64,000 nt of DNA from Halapricum desulfuricans (GTDB lineage: Archaea > Halobacteriota > Halobacteria > Halobacteriales > Haloarculaceae): NCBI RefSeq assembly GCF_017094505.1, contig NZ_CP064787.1:682001-746000 (forward strand), in the 5' to 3' direction. A program made the position numbers and the translations under genes. Within the stretch, counting starts at the first letter, position 1. Each line of letters opens with the position of its first letter. The notes below the pieces were generated by a model. That model saw nothing but the letters and a program-made list of their open reading frames with translations, was not told where the DNA came from and ran no database searches. Positions 45,832-54,200 of the stretch are shown piece after piece.

Positions 45832-46968
45832 TCAGCGTCCAGTATGTACACGGGACGCCGACAGCAGCGATTCGTACAGGTCGGTCGTCGCGTCGACCAT
45901 CGCTTCGACGGAGAACCGGGTCGCTCGTTCGGAGCCGCGCCGGCCGAAGCGCTCGCGCAGTTGCGGGTCGGCGAGCAGTTCGTTCAGCCGATCGGCGAGC
46001 GCAGCGTCGTCACCAGGTGGAATCAGATAGCCGGACTCGCCGTGCTCGACCTGCTTGGGGATTCCGGCGATGTCCGTCGCGACGACCGGAAGCCCGGCGG
46101 CCATCGCTTCGGTGATGACGCGCGGCGTCCCCTCGCGGAACGACGGCAACACGAGTACGTCGCTGGCTGCGAGCACGCGCGGCACGTCGTCCCGGTAGCC
46201 GGTGAGAAAAACGCGATCGGAGAAACCACGCGTTTCGATGTCGCTTTCGAGTGTGTCGGCCAGCGGCCCGTCACCGACGAGACAGACCGACGCCTCCTGA
46301 CGGATATCGGCTACAGCATCGAGCAGGACGTCGAACCCTTTCCCGTCGGCGAGCCGGCCGATCATAACAACACGCGGGCGCTCACCTGGGAGGTCCTCCG
46401 CCGGAGACGCGTCTCGGAACGGCTCGAGGTCGACCCCGCTGGGGATCGTCGCGTACTGATCGAGCGTGCCGATCCCCCGATCGAGGTACGCTTCGGCCAT
46501 GACGTCCGCGTTCGTGACGATCTGATCAGTGTGGCGTGCGGCGAGACGCTCACACGCGAGTACGAACCGGTTCAGCAGGGCGTTGCGGTCGTCAGCGAAC
46601 GGAACTCCGTGGACCGTGTGAACGACGACCGGAACGTCGGCGATAGCGGCGGCGAACCGCCCGATGATGCCTGCCTCCGTGCTGTTGGTGTGGACGATAT
46701 CGAAGTCGTTTCGACGGAGATATTGGGCGACGGAGAAGACGGCTGGCACCGCTGTGACGGGGTTGTAATGGCGGACCAGCGGGAATACCTCCGTCGTGAC
46801 GCCCTCGCGTTCGAGACGTTCGACCTGAGAATCGTGATAGAACGCCCCGTGTCCGACAGTGACGTCGTACTTGTCCAGGTGACGAACGGTCTCGATGAGG
46901 TGTGCCTCGGCACCGCCGTCGAGCAGCCGCGTGATGAACTGAAACACGCGAGGACGGTGTACGGTCAT
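45832..46968 (-). CDS. GT4 family glycosyltransferase
   Basis: The 378-residue GT-B protein starts with FQFITRLLDGGAEAHLIETV, has HTNSTEAGIIGRFAAA and HTVHGVPF, and in the donor half IGRLADGKGFDVLLDAV and SFREGTPRVITEAMAAGLPVV with the E-x7-E pair. It likely extends the glycan from a nucleotide sugar. It converges with the upstream membrane protein gene. Confidence 0.9.
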   Translation of the reverse strand: MTVHRPRVFQFITRLLDGGAEAHLIETVRHLDKYDVTVGHGAFYHDSQVERLEREGVTTEVFPLVRHYNPVTAVPAVFSVAQYLRRNDFDIVHTNSTEAGIIGRFAAAIADVPVVVHTVHGVPFADDRNALLNRFVLACERLAARHTDQIVTNADVMAEAYLDRGIGTLDQYATIPSGVDLEPFRDASPAEDLPGERPRVVMIGRLADGKGFDVLLDAVADIRQEASVCLVGDGPLADTLESDIETRGFSDRVFLTGYRDDVPRVLAASDVLVLPSFREGTPRVITEAMAAGLPVVATDIAGIPKQVEHGESGYLIPPGDDAALADRLNELLADPQLRERFGRRGSERATRFSVEAMVDATTDLYESLLSASRVHTGR

Positions 46969-47106
46969 CGATCGATCGGCGGGCGGCCGTCAGTTTGACC
47001 GACGTTACAGACCATACTACAGTGGTTTCGCTCTCCAACCTGAAGGTATTTAATTTGATCGACAGCCGTCACACCGGAGCGGTCGTGCCTCGCTTCAGGA
47101 GACGAC

Positions 47107-48276
47107 ATGGCGATCGATAGGATTTTTCTCTACCCGTTTCAGCATCCACGTATGAATCCTTTGCGGCGTGAGCGACGGTTGGCCCCGCTGTTCGTTTTCG
47201 TCGTTGCTCTTCTGGCACGCACCGCGTACTGGCTCTACAGAGGAACAGCCGTCGGAGCCGACACGAGCGGCTATCTCCGCGCCTGTGAGGTACTGGCGAC
47301 AGAGGGGCCTATTGCGTTCGCGTTCGGTCACAAGGGAATACTGTACAGTGGATTCACGATACCGCTGTGCGGTGTTCTCTCGATCCCAGGAGCGACGTTC
47401 GGTCTGTGGGTCGCGTTCCAGATCCTGCTCGCCTCCTTCGGGAGCGTCCTGATCTACAAAATCGGAACGGAGCTCGTAGACCGCCAGACGGGAATACTGT
47501 CCGGACTCGCAATGGCAGTCCTCTGGGACACGTTCCAGTGGGACGTGTACGTCCTGAGCGATTCACTGTTCACGTTCGGAATGGTCCTCGCTCTGGGTGC
47601 ACTCGCCTGGCACCATCGCGAGGGCACGATAGCGTCACGAGTGGCAGTGTTCGCTACGATGGGCTACCTCCTCATCTCTCGACCACATGGCTTCCCGATA
47701 GTCATGGGATGGGTCCTGTACGATCTCCTTCCCAGGGGCGACCAGCGACGACTGGGGCTGTTTTCGACCCGGTGGATTCCGTTGCTCGGTGGAACGAGTG
47801 TCGTCGCGGTCATCCCGTACGCCGTTCAGCGGTACAACCTCTTGGACGTCTGGCAGTCCGGAGAACTCATCATCTACGAGTCTGAGTATGCCTATCCGTA
47901 CGTGTCTGAAGCGACCGGTGGGACTGTCGGATTTGTACTGTCGAACCTGCATCACCTCCTCGTCATGGGGATTCTCAAGACAGGACTCTTTTTCATCCCT
48001 GCCTTGCCCCGGCATTCAGCCATACATATCGGGATCAATCTGGTCACGTATCTGCCGATAACGGCGATCGGGTTCGTTGGCCTCGCCCGCGCCTGGAAGA
48101 ACGATTTCCACCTCTTTCGCATGTGGGCAACCCCTGTTATCGTGCTGATCGGGATTACGGCGGTCACGTTCGTTTCGTGGGATCTTCGGTATCGGGCAGC
48201 ACTCGGCCCCGCGTTTGCGCTGGCATTCGGTTACGCAGTCGCGACGATTCTGCCGTTGGGTGATACGGACGACTAG
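47107..48276 (+). CDS. Multi-spanning membrane protein, GT-C-like
   Basis: The 389-residue protein has about nine membrane helices. Near the N-terminus RGTAVGADTSGYLRACEVL has an Asp in the place of the GT-C catalytic pair. It also has GHKGILYSGFTIPL and a late SWDLRYRAALGPAFAL helix start. It resembles lipid-dependent glycosyltransferases but lacks a strong family match. The ATG at 47152 (MNPLRRERR) is an alternative start. Confidence 0.68.
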   Translation: MAIDRIFLYPFQHPRMNPLRRERRLAPLFVFVVALLARTAYWLYRGTAVGADTSGYLRACEVLATEGPIAFAFGHKGILYSGFTIPLCGVLSIPGATFGLWVAFQILLASFGSVLIYKIGTELVDRQTGILSGLAMAVLWDTFQWDVYVLSDSLFTFGMVLALGALAWHHREGTIASRVAVFATMGYLLISRPHGFPIVMGWVLYDLLPRGDQRRLGLFSTRWIPLLGGTSVVAVIPYAVQRYNLLDVWQSGELIIYESEYAYPYVSEATGGTVGFVLSNLHHLLVMGILKTGLFFIPALPRHSAIHIGINLVTYLPITAIGFVGLARAWKNDFHLFRMWATPVIVLIGITAVTFVSWDLRYRAALGPAFALAFGYAVATILPLGDTDD

Positions 48277-48414
48277 GAAATCACGGCTCTCGACTCTCGA
48301 TTGCAGTCGCTCGTGCCGTTAGATCAGCAGACGAAGAGACAACTGACCGTATCGAACCACCGAGCATTGTGCGAGAAACAAAATATACCACATGTCGGGC
48401 CGACGCTGCACACA

Positions 48415-49326
48415 ATGAAGACGGATCTCACTGGCCGAACAATACTGATCACTGGTGGTGCCGGATTCATCGGCAGCCACATCGCCGACACCCTCACCAC
48501 AGACAACGACGTCACCGTCCTCGACGATCTCTCCTCGGGCTCACGCGAGAACGTCCCGGACGACGCAACGTTCATCGAAGGCGACGTCCGGGACGACGAC
48601 ACACTCAAAAACGCGGCAGCAGACGCGGACCTGATCTTCCACGAGGCCGCGATCGTCAGCGTCGAGCAATCGATCGACCAGCCCCAGCGCTGCCAGGACG
48701 TCAACCTCGGCGGGACACTCGCCGTCCTCGAGACAGCACGCCGGGAAGACGCCCGCGTCGTCTTCGCCTCCAGCGCCGCGATCTACGGCGAGCCCACGGT
48801 GGTCCCGATCGACGAGGCCGAGCCGACGGCACCCGCCTCACCGTACGGGATCGACAAATGCGGGGCCGACCAGTACGTTCGCACCTATCACGACCTCTAC
48901 GGGCTCGAGACGGTCGCACTCCGGTATTTCAACGTTTACGGGCCCGGACAGACCGGCGGCGACTACAGCGGCGTGATCAGCATCTTCCGCGAGCAAGCCC
49001 GGAATGGAGACCCGATCACCGTCGACGGCGACGGCTCGCAGACGCGGGATTTCGTCCACGTCGAGGACGTCGTCCGCGCGAACCTCCTCGCCGCGACCAC
49101 GGACGCCGTCGGGACCGCCTACAACATCGGCACGGGCACGGAGATGTCGATCCAGACGCTCGCCGAGACCGTCCAGTCGATCGCGGACACCGACTCGCCG
49201 ATCGTCCACGGCGAGCCCCGGCCCGGCGACATCGACCGCAGCTGTGCCGACGTGACGCGTGCCCGGAAGCAACTCGGTTACAAGCCGGAGATATCCCTCG
49301 GAGAAGGGCTGCGAACGCTGTTCTGA
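48415..49326 (+). CDS. NAD-dependent epimerase (UDP-glucose 4-epimerase-like)
   Basis: The 303-residue protein starts MKTDLTGRTILITGGAGFIG, has FHEAAIVSVEQSIDQP, the catalytic SSAAIYGEPTV and PYGIDKCGADQYVRTY motifs, and VYGPGQTGGDYSGVISIF. It probably interconverts UDP-glucose and UDP-galactose or the N-acetyl forms. The ATG at 48415 suits the family; the frame runs further up. It converges with the sugar transferase gene. Confidence 0.9.
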   Translation: MKTDLTGRTILITGGAGFIGSHIADTLTTDNDVTVLDDLSSGSRENVPDDATFIEGDVRDDDTLKNAAADADLIFHEAAIVSVEQSIDQPQRCQDVNLGGTLAVLETARREDARVVFASSAAIYGEPTVVPIDEAEPTAPASPYGIDKCGADQYVRTYHDLYGLETVALRYFNVYGPGQTGGDYSGVISIFREQARNGDPITVDGDGSQTRDFVHVEDVVRANLLAATTDAVGTAYNIGTGTEMSIQTLAETVQSIADTDSPIVHGEPRPGDIDRSCADVTRARKQLGYKPEISLGEGLRTLF

Positions 49327-49348
49327 GCGTTCAAGAAACAGCGGAGTC

Positions 49349-50806
49349 TCACTCTCCGCGCTTCAGCACGGTCTCCACTACGTCGCCAAGCACCTTCCAG
49401 ATCTGCCGAATGACGATCGCGACGTCGACCCGGAACGACTGCCGTCGAATGTACTCCACGTCGTAGCGGAGCTTCTGTTCCGGTTCGTGGCCCGTCACGT
49501 CGTTGATCTGGGCCAGTCCAGTCAATCCAGGCCGGACGAACCAGCGACGACGCCAGTCCGTGACGCCTTCCTCGCGTTCGATATCCTCGTCGAGTTCCGG
49601 ACGCTCGGGACGCGGCCCGACGACGCTCATGTCGCCGACGAGAATCGACCACAGCTGCGGGATCTCGTCGAGGTGGGTTTTGCGCAGGACGCGCCCGACA
49701 CGAGTCACCCGCGGGTCGCGCCCGCCGGCGTCCTCTTCGCTCAGTTTCACGCCGGTCTTGGATTCCGCGTCCTGAACCATACTCCGGAACTTGTACACGG
49801 TGAAAGTCTCGCCGAACTCCGCGGTCCGCTCCTGGCTGTAGAAGACGGGACCGGGACTGTCCAGTTTGATCGCCACGGCGATCACGGCCAGCAACGGAGA
49901 CGCCACCAGCAGTCCGAATCCGGCGAACGCGATATCGAAGACGCGCTTGACAACCCGATCCTGCCAGTCCCAGGGCTCGACGTCGATGTCGAGGATCTCC
50001 TGGCCGGGCGTGTCCGCAACCAAGACAGTGTCGGCCTTCTCGCGGTGGATCTTCGCGTCGACGCCGAACTCGTGGCAGGTCGCGAGCACGCCGAAGAACT
50101 CCTCGCGATCGGTCTCGTTGAACGCGAAGACAGCCGTGTCGACGTCCTTGTTGACGATGATCGACTCGAGCCGGGAGAGCCCGCCGAGATACGGGATTTC
50201 GACCTCGCCTGCCGGCTGCTCGCGAACGAGCCCGGCACCGTCGGCGACGGCCGGCCCTGCGTCGTCGCCGTTCCCGGAGTACGGCGTCGGCGGCGCGACG
50301 TAGCCGACGACGGGCGCGTCAATGGCGGACGTGATACGGCTGATCTCGACGGGATCGTCGCCGATGATGAGCGCGCGCTCGGGCCCGTCGGTCGGACGGT
50401 GACGGATCGCCACGAGCCACAGCGGGATCGCGACCGCCAGCAGCCCGAACGTGACCAGCAGCGTCGCCCGGGGAACGCGCGAGGAGTGATCGAAATAGCC
50501 GACCGTCGCCAGCGCCAGCCCGGCCACGAAGACGCGCCGTTCGGCCCGGAAGATCGTGTTCAAGATCCGACGCGGCCGGGGCTTGTACAGCGGAGCGAGC
50601 AACGCCGTCACGACGCCCGTCACGAGGACAAGCCGAAACAGCAGGTCCTCGCCAGTCAACACCGCCGGCCGCAGCCGCTCGACGACCGGGACCGTCGACA
50701 CCACGACGTTCTGGACGCCCTCGGTGTTGGCCACGAGCACCGCCGCGACTGTGAGCAACGCCACACCAGCCCCGCTCACGATCCGATACCGGTGGCCGGT
50801 TACCAT
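49349..50806 (-). CDS. Polyprenyl glycosylphosphotransferase
   Basis: The 485-residue protein has five N-terminal membrane helices, a cytoplasmic Rossmann-like part, and a C-terminal bacterial sugar transferase domain: [43 protein letters not shown] and [14 protein letters not shown]. It transfers a sugar-phosphate to a polyprenyl phosphate to begin a lipid-linked glycan. In archaea the lipid would be dolichyl phosphate, an inference. Confidence 0.92.
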   Translation of the reverse strand: MVTGHRYRIVSGAGVALLTVAAVLVANTEGVQNVVVSTVPVVERLRPAVLTGEDLLFRLVLVTGVVTALLAPLYKPRPRRILNTIFRAERRVFVAGLALATVGYFDHSSRVPRATLLVTFGLLAVAIPLWLVAIRHRPTDGPERALIIGDDPVEISRITSAIDAPVVGYVAPPTPYSGNGDDAGPAVADGAGLVREQPAGEVEIPYLGGLSRLESIIVNKDVDTAVFAFNETDREEFFGVLATCHEFGVDAKIHREKADTVLVADTPGQEILDIDVEPWDWQDRVVKRVFDIAFAGFGLLVASPLLAVIAVAIKLDSPGPVFYSQERTAEFGETFTVYKFRSMVQDAESKTGVKLSEEDAGGRDPRVTRVGRVLRKTHLDEIPQLWSILVGDMSVVGPRPERPELDEDIEREEGVTDWRRRWFVRPGLTGLAQINDVTGHEPEQKLRYDVEYIRRQSFRVDVAIVIRQIWKVLGDVVETVLKRGE

Positions 50807-50968
50807 CTGGACGAGTGTTACATCGAACCTACAATAAAACCATCCGTTTGGACGCCGGTTTTTCTCTCGTGCGATCGATTGAAATACGAATTTGAATATG
50901 AAAGAATAGATGGTTATCGTATCCGTGTCACCAGACCCCGACGCGTCGAAGAGGCCGAGCGTCCGCGA
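50807..50968. other. Intergenic region after the UppP gene
   Basis: The 162 bases upstream of the polyprenyl transferase start contain an A/T-rich patch near 50870-50920 that may hold its promoter. No gene is supported. Confidence 0.4.
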
Positions 50969-51841
50969 TCAGTACTCGGGCGACACAAACAGGCCGACGA
51001 CCGATTCTACGGCACTCAGGAACCCATCGGGGTCGACCAGGATCCCGCCCACGATTGCAAGCGAGCCGAGCGCGAGACACACACCCCAGAAGGAGACGCG
51101 CTCGACGAGGCGCATGAGCGCGTCGATCGTCGCGTAGCCGACGGTCGCGGCCGCGCCGAGCGCGACCGCCGCGGCAAGCAGCGTTACCTCGCCGAGACCG
51201 GTGTCCGCGAACGCGAGCAGCCCGCCGCCGACCGCGGCCGGAATCGACAGCAGAAATGACAGCCGGAACGAGGTCGGGCCGTCATACCCGCGCAACAGCA
51301 ACGCGCCGGCGGTCACGCCCGACCGGGAGACGCCGGGCAGGATCGCGAGTCCCTGCAGCGCGCCGACCAGCACCGCATCGGGCCCGCGGGGCTTGGCCCG
51401 TACCTCGCCTTCGACAGAACCGGAGAGGAGCTGGAAGAGCCCGGTCGCCACGAGCAACACGCCGACGAGCACGACGAGCGTGCCGCCCGTGACCGACGAG
51501 ACCACCGCGTCCAGCGTCGCATACGCTGCAAGCCCGACGACCCCGGAGACCAGCGTCCCGGCCGCGAGAAACGTGACCAGCGCCTGTTCGCCCTCGAAAG
51601 CCCGGCCCGGCCGCCAGGCCGGCACCAGTTCGAGCACGTCACGCAACTCGTGGCGGTAGTAGACCGTCGCCGACAGCGCCGTCCCCAGGTGCAAAAAGAG
51701 TGCGAACGCGACGGCGTCGTCCGGCGAGCGTCCGAGCGCCGACAGCGCGATCGCGAGGTTGCCTTCGCTTGAGATCGGGAGCCACTCGAAGATCCCCTGG
51801 AGCGTGCCGACGACGAGCGCCACGACGATCGACCAGTCCAT
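50969..51841 (-). CDS. uppP: Undecaprenyl-diphosphatase-like protein
   Basis: The 290-residue membrane protein has the UppP motifs TLQGIFEWLPISSEGN (acidic/Gln motif) and LPGVSRSG (catalytic Arg/Ser motif), each repeated in inverted-topology halves. It dephosphorylates a polyprenyl diphosphate to recycle the lipid carrier. In this setting the carrier would be used by the polyprenyl glycosylphosphotransferase. Confidence 0.92.
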   Translation of the reverse strand: MDWSIVVALVVGTLQGIFEWLPISSEGNLAIALSALGRSPDDAVAFALFLHLGTALSATVYYRHELRDVLELVPAWRPGRAFEGEQALVTFLAAGTLVSGVVGLAAYATLDAVVSSVTGGTLVVLVGVLLVATGLFQLLSGSVEGEVRAKPRGPDAVLVGALQGLAILPGVSRSGVTAGALLLRGYDGPTSFRLSFLLSIPAAVGGGLLAFADTGLGEVTLLAAAVALGAAATVGYATIDALMRLVERVSFWGVCLALGSLAIVGGILVDPDGFLSAVESVVGLFVSPEY

Positions 51842-52188
51842 GTCTACAGCCGATAGGCGGACCGGAATGGGTGTTCCGGTTCGACTGCTGGGGCCTATCC
51901 GTCCAAGAAGAGTCCGAGAGACCGTTCTTCAGGGAGCCCAGCGACACCGATACAGAGATCGCAGCAGCCCAAAACCCTAGACGGTACAGAGGCTCCACCA
52001 CGCCACCCGCGTAGCGTGATCGACCAGCCACCGGGGCGGGAATGAAAGGGGCCGCGGTCTCGACGACGGCAGCCGACGCAAGGACCGCAGCGGGCGAGGA
52101 CCGCAGCGAGGCTCCCGAGTCGAGGCCGCGGGGGCTTTCAGGCTGTTCCGAGCACCCGCAAGATCGTCATCAAAAGTTCCGCAGACGA
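51842..52188. other. Intergenic gap, no gene recognised
   Basis: No supported frame, hairpin or repeat was seen in these 347 bases. A short GC-rich direct repeat (GACCGCAGC) occurs near 52082-52106. Confidence 0.4.
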
Positions 52189-52995
52189 CTACGAATCGGA
52201 GGTATCGTCCGACGACGGAGACGTACCCGAGGTCTCGTCCCCCCGGGAACGCTCGGCAGGTCGGCCCTCAGAGTCGTCAGATTCCCCGATCCCGCGCTCG
52301 CGAGACACCTGTTCACCAGGCGGTTCGGGCGGTTCGAGCGCCGCGATAACCAACTGGACCGGCCGGGACGCCCGCAACTCCGACCAGGGACGATCGACGC
52401 GCGCCCCGGCGAGCAACGCGACCGCGCTGCCGAGACGCAGCCAGACCCCGCCGGCCGAGAGCGTCCCGCCGGCCACGCTCGCCGCAGTCACACCGAGCAG
52501 CGCGAACAGCCCGGACAGGCTCGCGTACCGGACCGGCGCGTCGGCGAACCGCTCTCGCGCCCGCTCGAGCGACCGCCACGCGGTCGACGTCCGACGCCCG
52601 CCCACGAACAGGCCGATCGCCGCGTCGATCGCGATCAGGAACGGACGGACCGTCACCGTCTCCCGAAGGTCGATGACGATCACCTCCGGCTCGGGCTCGG
52701 CCGTCAGCCACCGATAGAGCCACGACGACCGCACCCAGCGCTCGACCGCCGACAGGCCCGACAGCGTACGCGATCCGCTCACAGTCGAGCTGAGTCGGCG
52801 ACTGACCCGTCCACCGAACCGCCGAAGCGTCGATCCCGCCAGCCACGATCGGGCGACGCGAGGCAGTGTGGTCGCCCCGTCCCGGACGAGCGCGGTCAGC
52901 CCCGCCACGACGCCGGATCCGGACGCGAGCCGGTCGAGTCCCTGCCTGACCCGGGAGGCGGACAGCGCTCGGTCGATACGGTCATCGACGCTCAT
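52189..52995 (-). CDS. Membrane protein of unknown function
   Basis: The 268-residue protein has a basic N-terminal half (LASGSGVVAGLTALV; RRFGGRVSRRLSS), two or three membrane helices (FLIAIDAAIGLFVGG; YASLSGLFALLGVTAASVAG), and an acidic, disordered tail. I recognise no family. Its start directly follows the stop of the DUF4330 gene, so it is the last gene of an operon that starts with the STT3-like gene or with DUF4330. Confidence 0.7.
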   Translation of the reverse strand: MSVDDRIDRALSASRVRQGLDRLASGSGVVAGLTALVRDGATTLPRVARSWLAGSTLRRFGGRVSRRLSSTVSGSRTLSGLSAVERWVRSSWLYRWLTAEPEPEVIVIDLRETVTVRPFLIAIDAAIGLFVGGRRTSTAWRSLERARERFADAPVRYASLSGLFALLGVTAASVAGGTLSAGGVWLRLGSAVALLAGARVDRPWSELRASRPVQLVIAALEPPEPPGEQVSRERGIGESDDSEGRPAERSRGDETSGTSPSSDDTSDS

Positions 52996-54108
52996 CTAGA
53001 TGTCCGTCACCGTGCCCCGGACAGTGATCGTCCCGAAGTCGAGCGTGATCGTATCGCCTTCCTTGAGCGACTGAGCGTGGAACTGATAGCCGCTTGCCGT
53101 CTCTCGGACGGTCGCGTCGACAGTGAGGTAGACGTCCTCGTTGCGCGGGTGGGTCCGCTCGTAGATATTCCCGTCGTCGCTGGTGAGGATCACCGTCGCA
53201 GGTTCGGTCCGCTTGTCGACGATCTCGGCCGTCGGCTCGTCCATCGACTCTTCGACCATCCCGACCTCGATCCCGTCGGCGAACTCGGGGTCGACGTTCT
53301 CGACTTTCACGGAGATCGTCTCGGTGGTCACCGAGCCGTTCGGGACATAGGCGTCGCGTCCGATGACTTCCCCGGAGAGTTCGTATCTATCGGTTTCGAA
53401 CGGGATCGTCGAGCCGAGCGCGGCGCGATCGCCCCCGAAGTACGCGCCGGACTCGCGCGTCACCGTCTCCAGATCCAGCCCGAGGAGGACCCGACGCGTG
53501 CTGTCATTGCTGGTCGGGTAGACGTTCGCCGCTTGGACAGTGGCGATCGACCGGCCAGCGAGATTAAAAGTGTCGTCGATATCAATCGCATTCGCAACCG
53601 TGTTCGAGACGGTCGTCCTGAGAACAACCGCTGTTGTGTCGCTCCCGAGCACTACACCCTCAGTGTCGAGTCGGGTGATCGTCCCGTTCGCAGTGTACTC
53701 ATCCGTCTCGAGCGTGAACGCGCCACCCTGCCTGACGCCGTCACCGAGATAACGGAACGAGTTGCCGTCCTCAGCGAGCGAGCCGTTGATGCGAACCCGT
53801 GCAGTCACAGAGACATTCGAGCCACTGGCAGGCCCGACGTAGACGTCGGTCACGGTGACGTCAGACGAGCTCGTCACGTCACCGGCGGAGATCTGCTCGG
53901 CGACGAACGGCCGCTGCTCGCCGAGATCGATCGTCGCGTATCGCTCGGCCGTCTCCAGGGGGGCGTCCTGTTCGGCCGTCTCCGTAGATGCGAACGGATT
54001 GAGCAACGCGACACCGGCGATCAGAACCGCGAGAACCAGGAGTACGACCAGCGCGTCGATGACGTTGACGACGCCGAACAGTCTCCCCTCGTCGTCGATC
54101 AACGCCAC
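52996..54108 (-). CDS. DUF4330 membrane-anchored protein
   Basis: The 370-residue protein starts MALIDDEGRLFGVVNVIDAL, the typical DUF4330 opening, and has one N-terminal membrane helix (VVLLVLAVLIAGVALL). The rest is predicted extracellular beta-structure. The family's role is unknown. It has four Thr/Ser-rich, possibly glycosylated regions. It lies between the STT3-like gene (93 bases) and a membrane protein gene. Confidence 0.85.
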   Translation of the reverse strand: MALIDDEGRLFGVVNVIDALVVLLVLAVLIAGVALLNPFASTETAEQDAPLETAERYATIDLGEQRPFVAEQISAGDVTSSSDVTVTDVYVGPASGSNVSVTARVRINGSLAEDGNSFRYLGDGVRQGGAFTLETDEYTANGTITRLDTEGVVLGSDTTAVVLRTTVSNTVANAIDIDDTFNLAGRSIATVQAANVYPTSNDSTRRVLLGLDLETVTRESGAYFGGDRAALGSTIPFETDRYELSGEVIGRDAYVPNGSVTTETISVKVENVDPEFADGIEVGMVEESMDEPTAEIVDKRTEPATVILTSDDGNIYERTHPRNEDVYLTVDATVRETASGYQFHAQSLKEGDTITLDFGTITVRGTVTDI

Positions 54109-54200
54109 GATCGACCACCGTCCAGATACATACAGTGTGGTTCCCAGTGTCGATGTAAAAGATTACGATAACGCTATGTCACGTGAGGCGTCGTCCACGG

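Noticed and set aside
52042-54171. 709-residue plus-strand open frame
   Set aside because: It is antisense to two genes with clear membrane and DUF4330 features and is Arg-rich.
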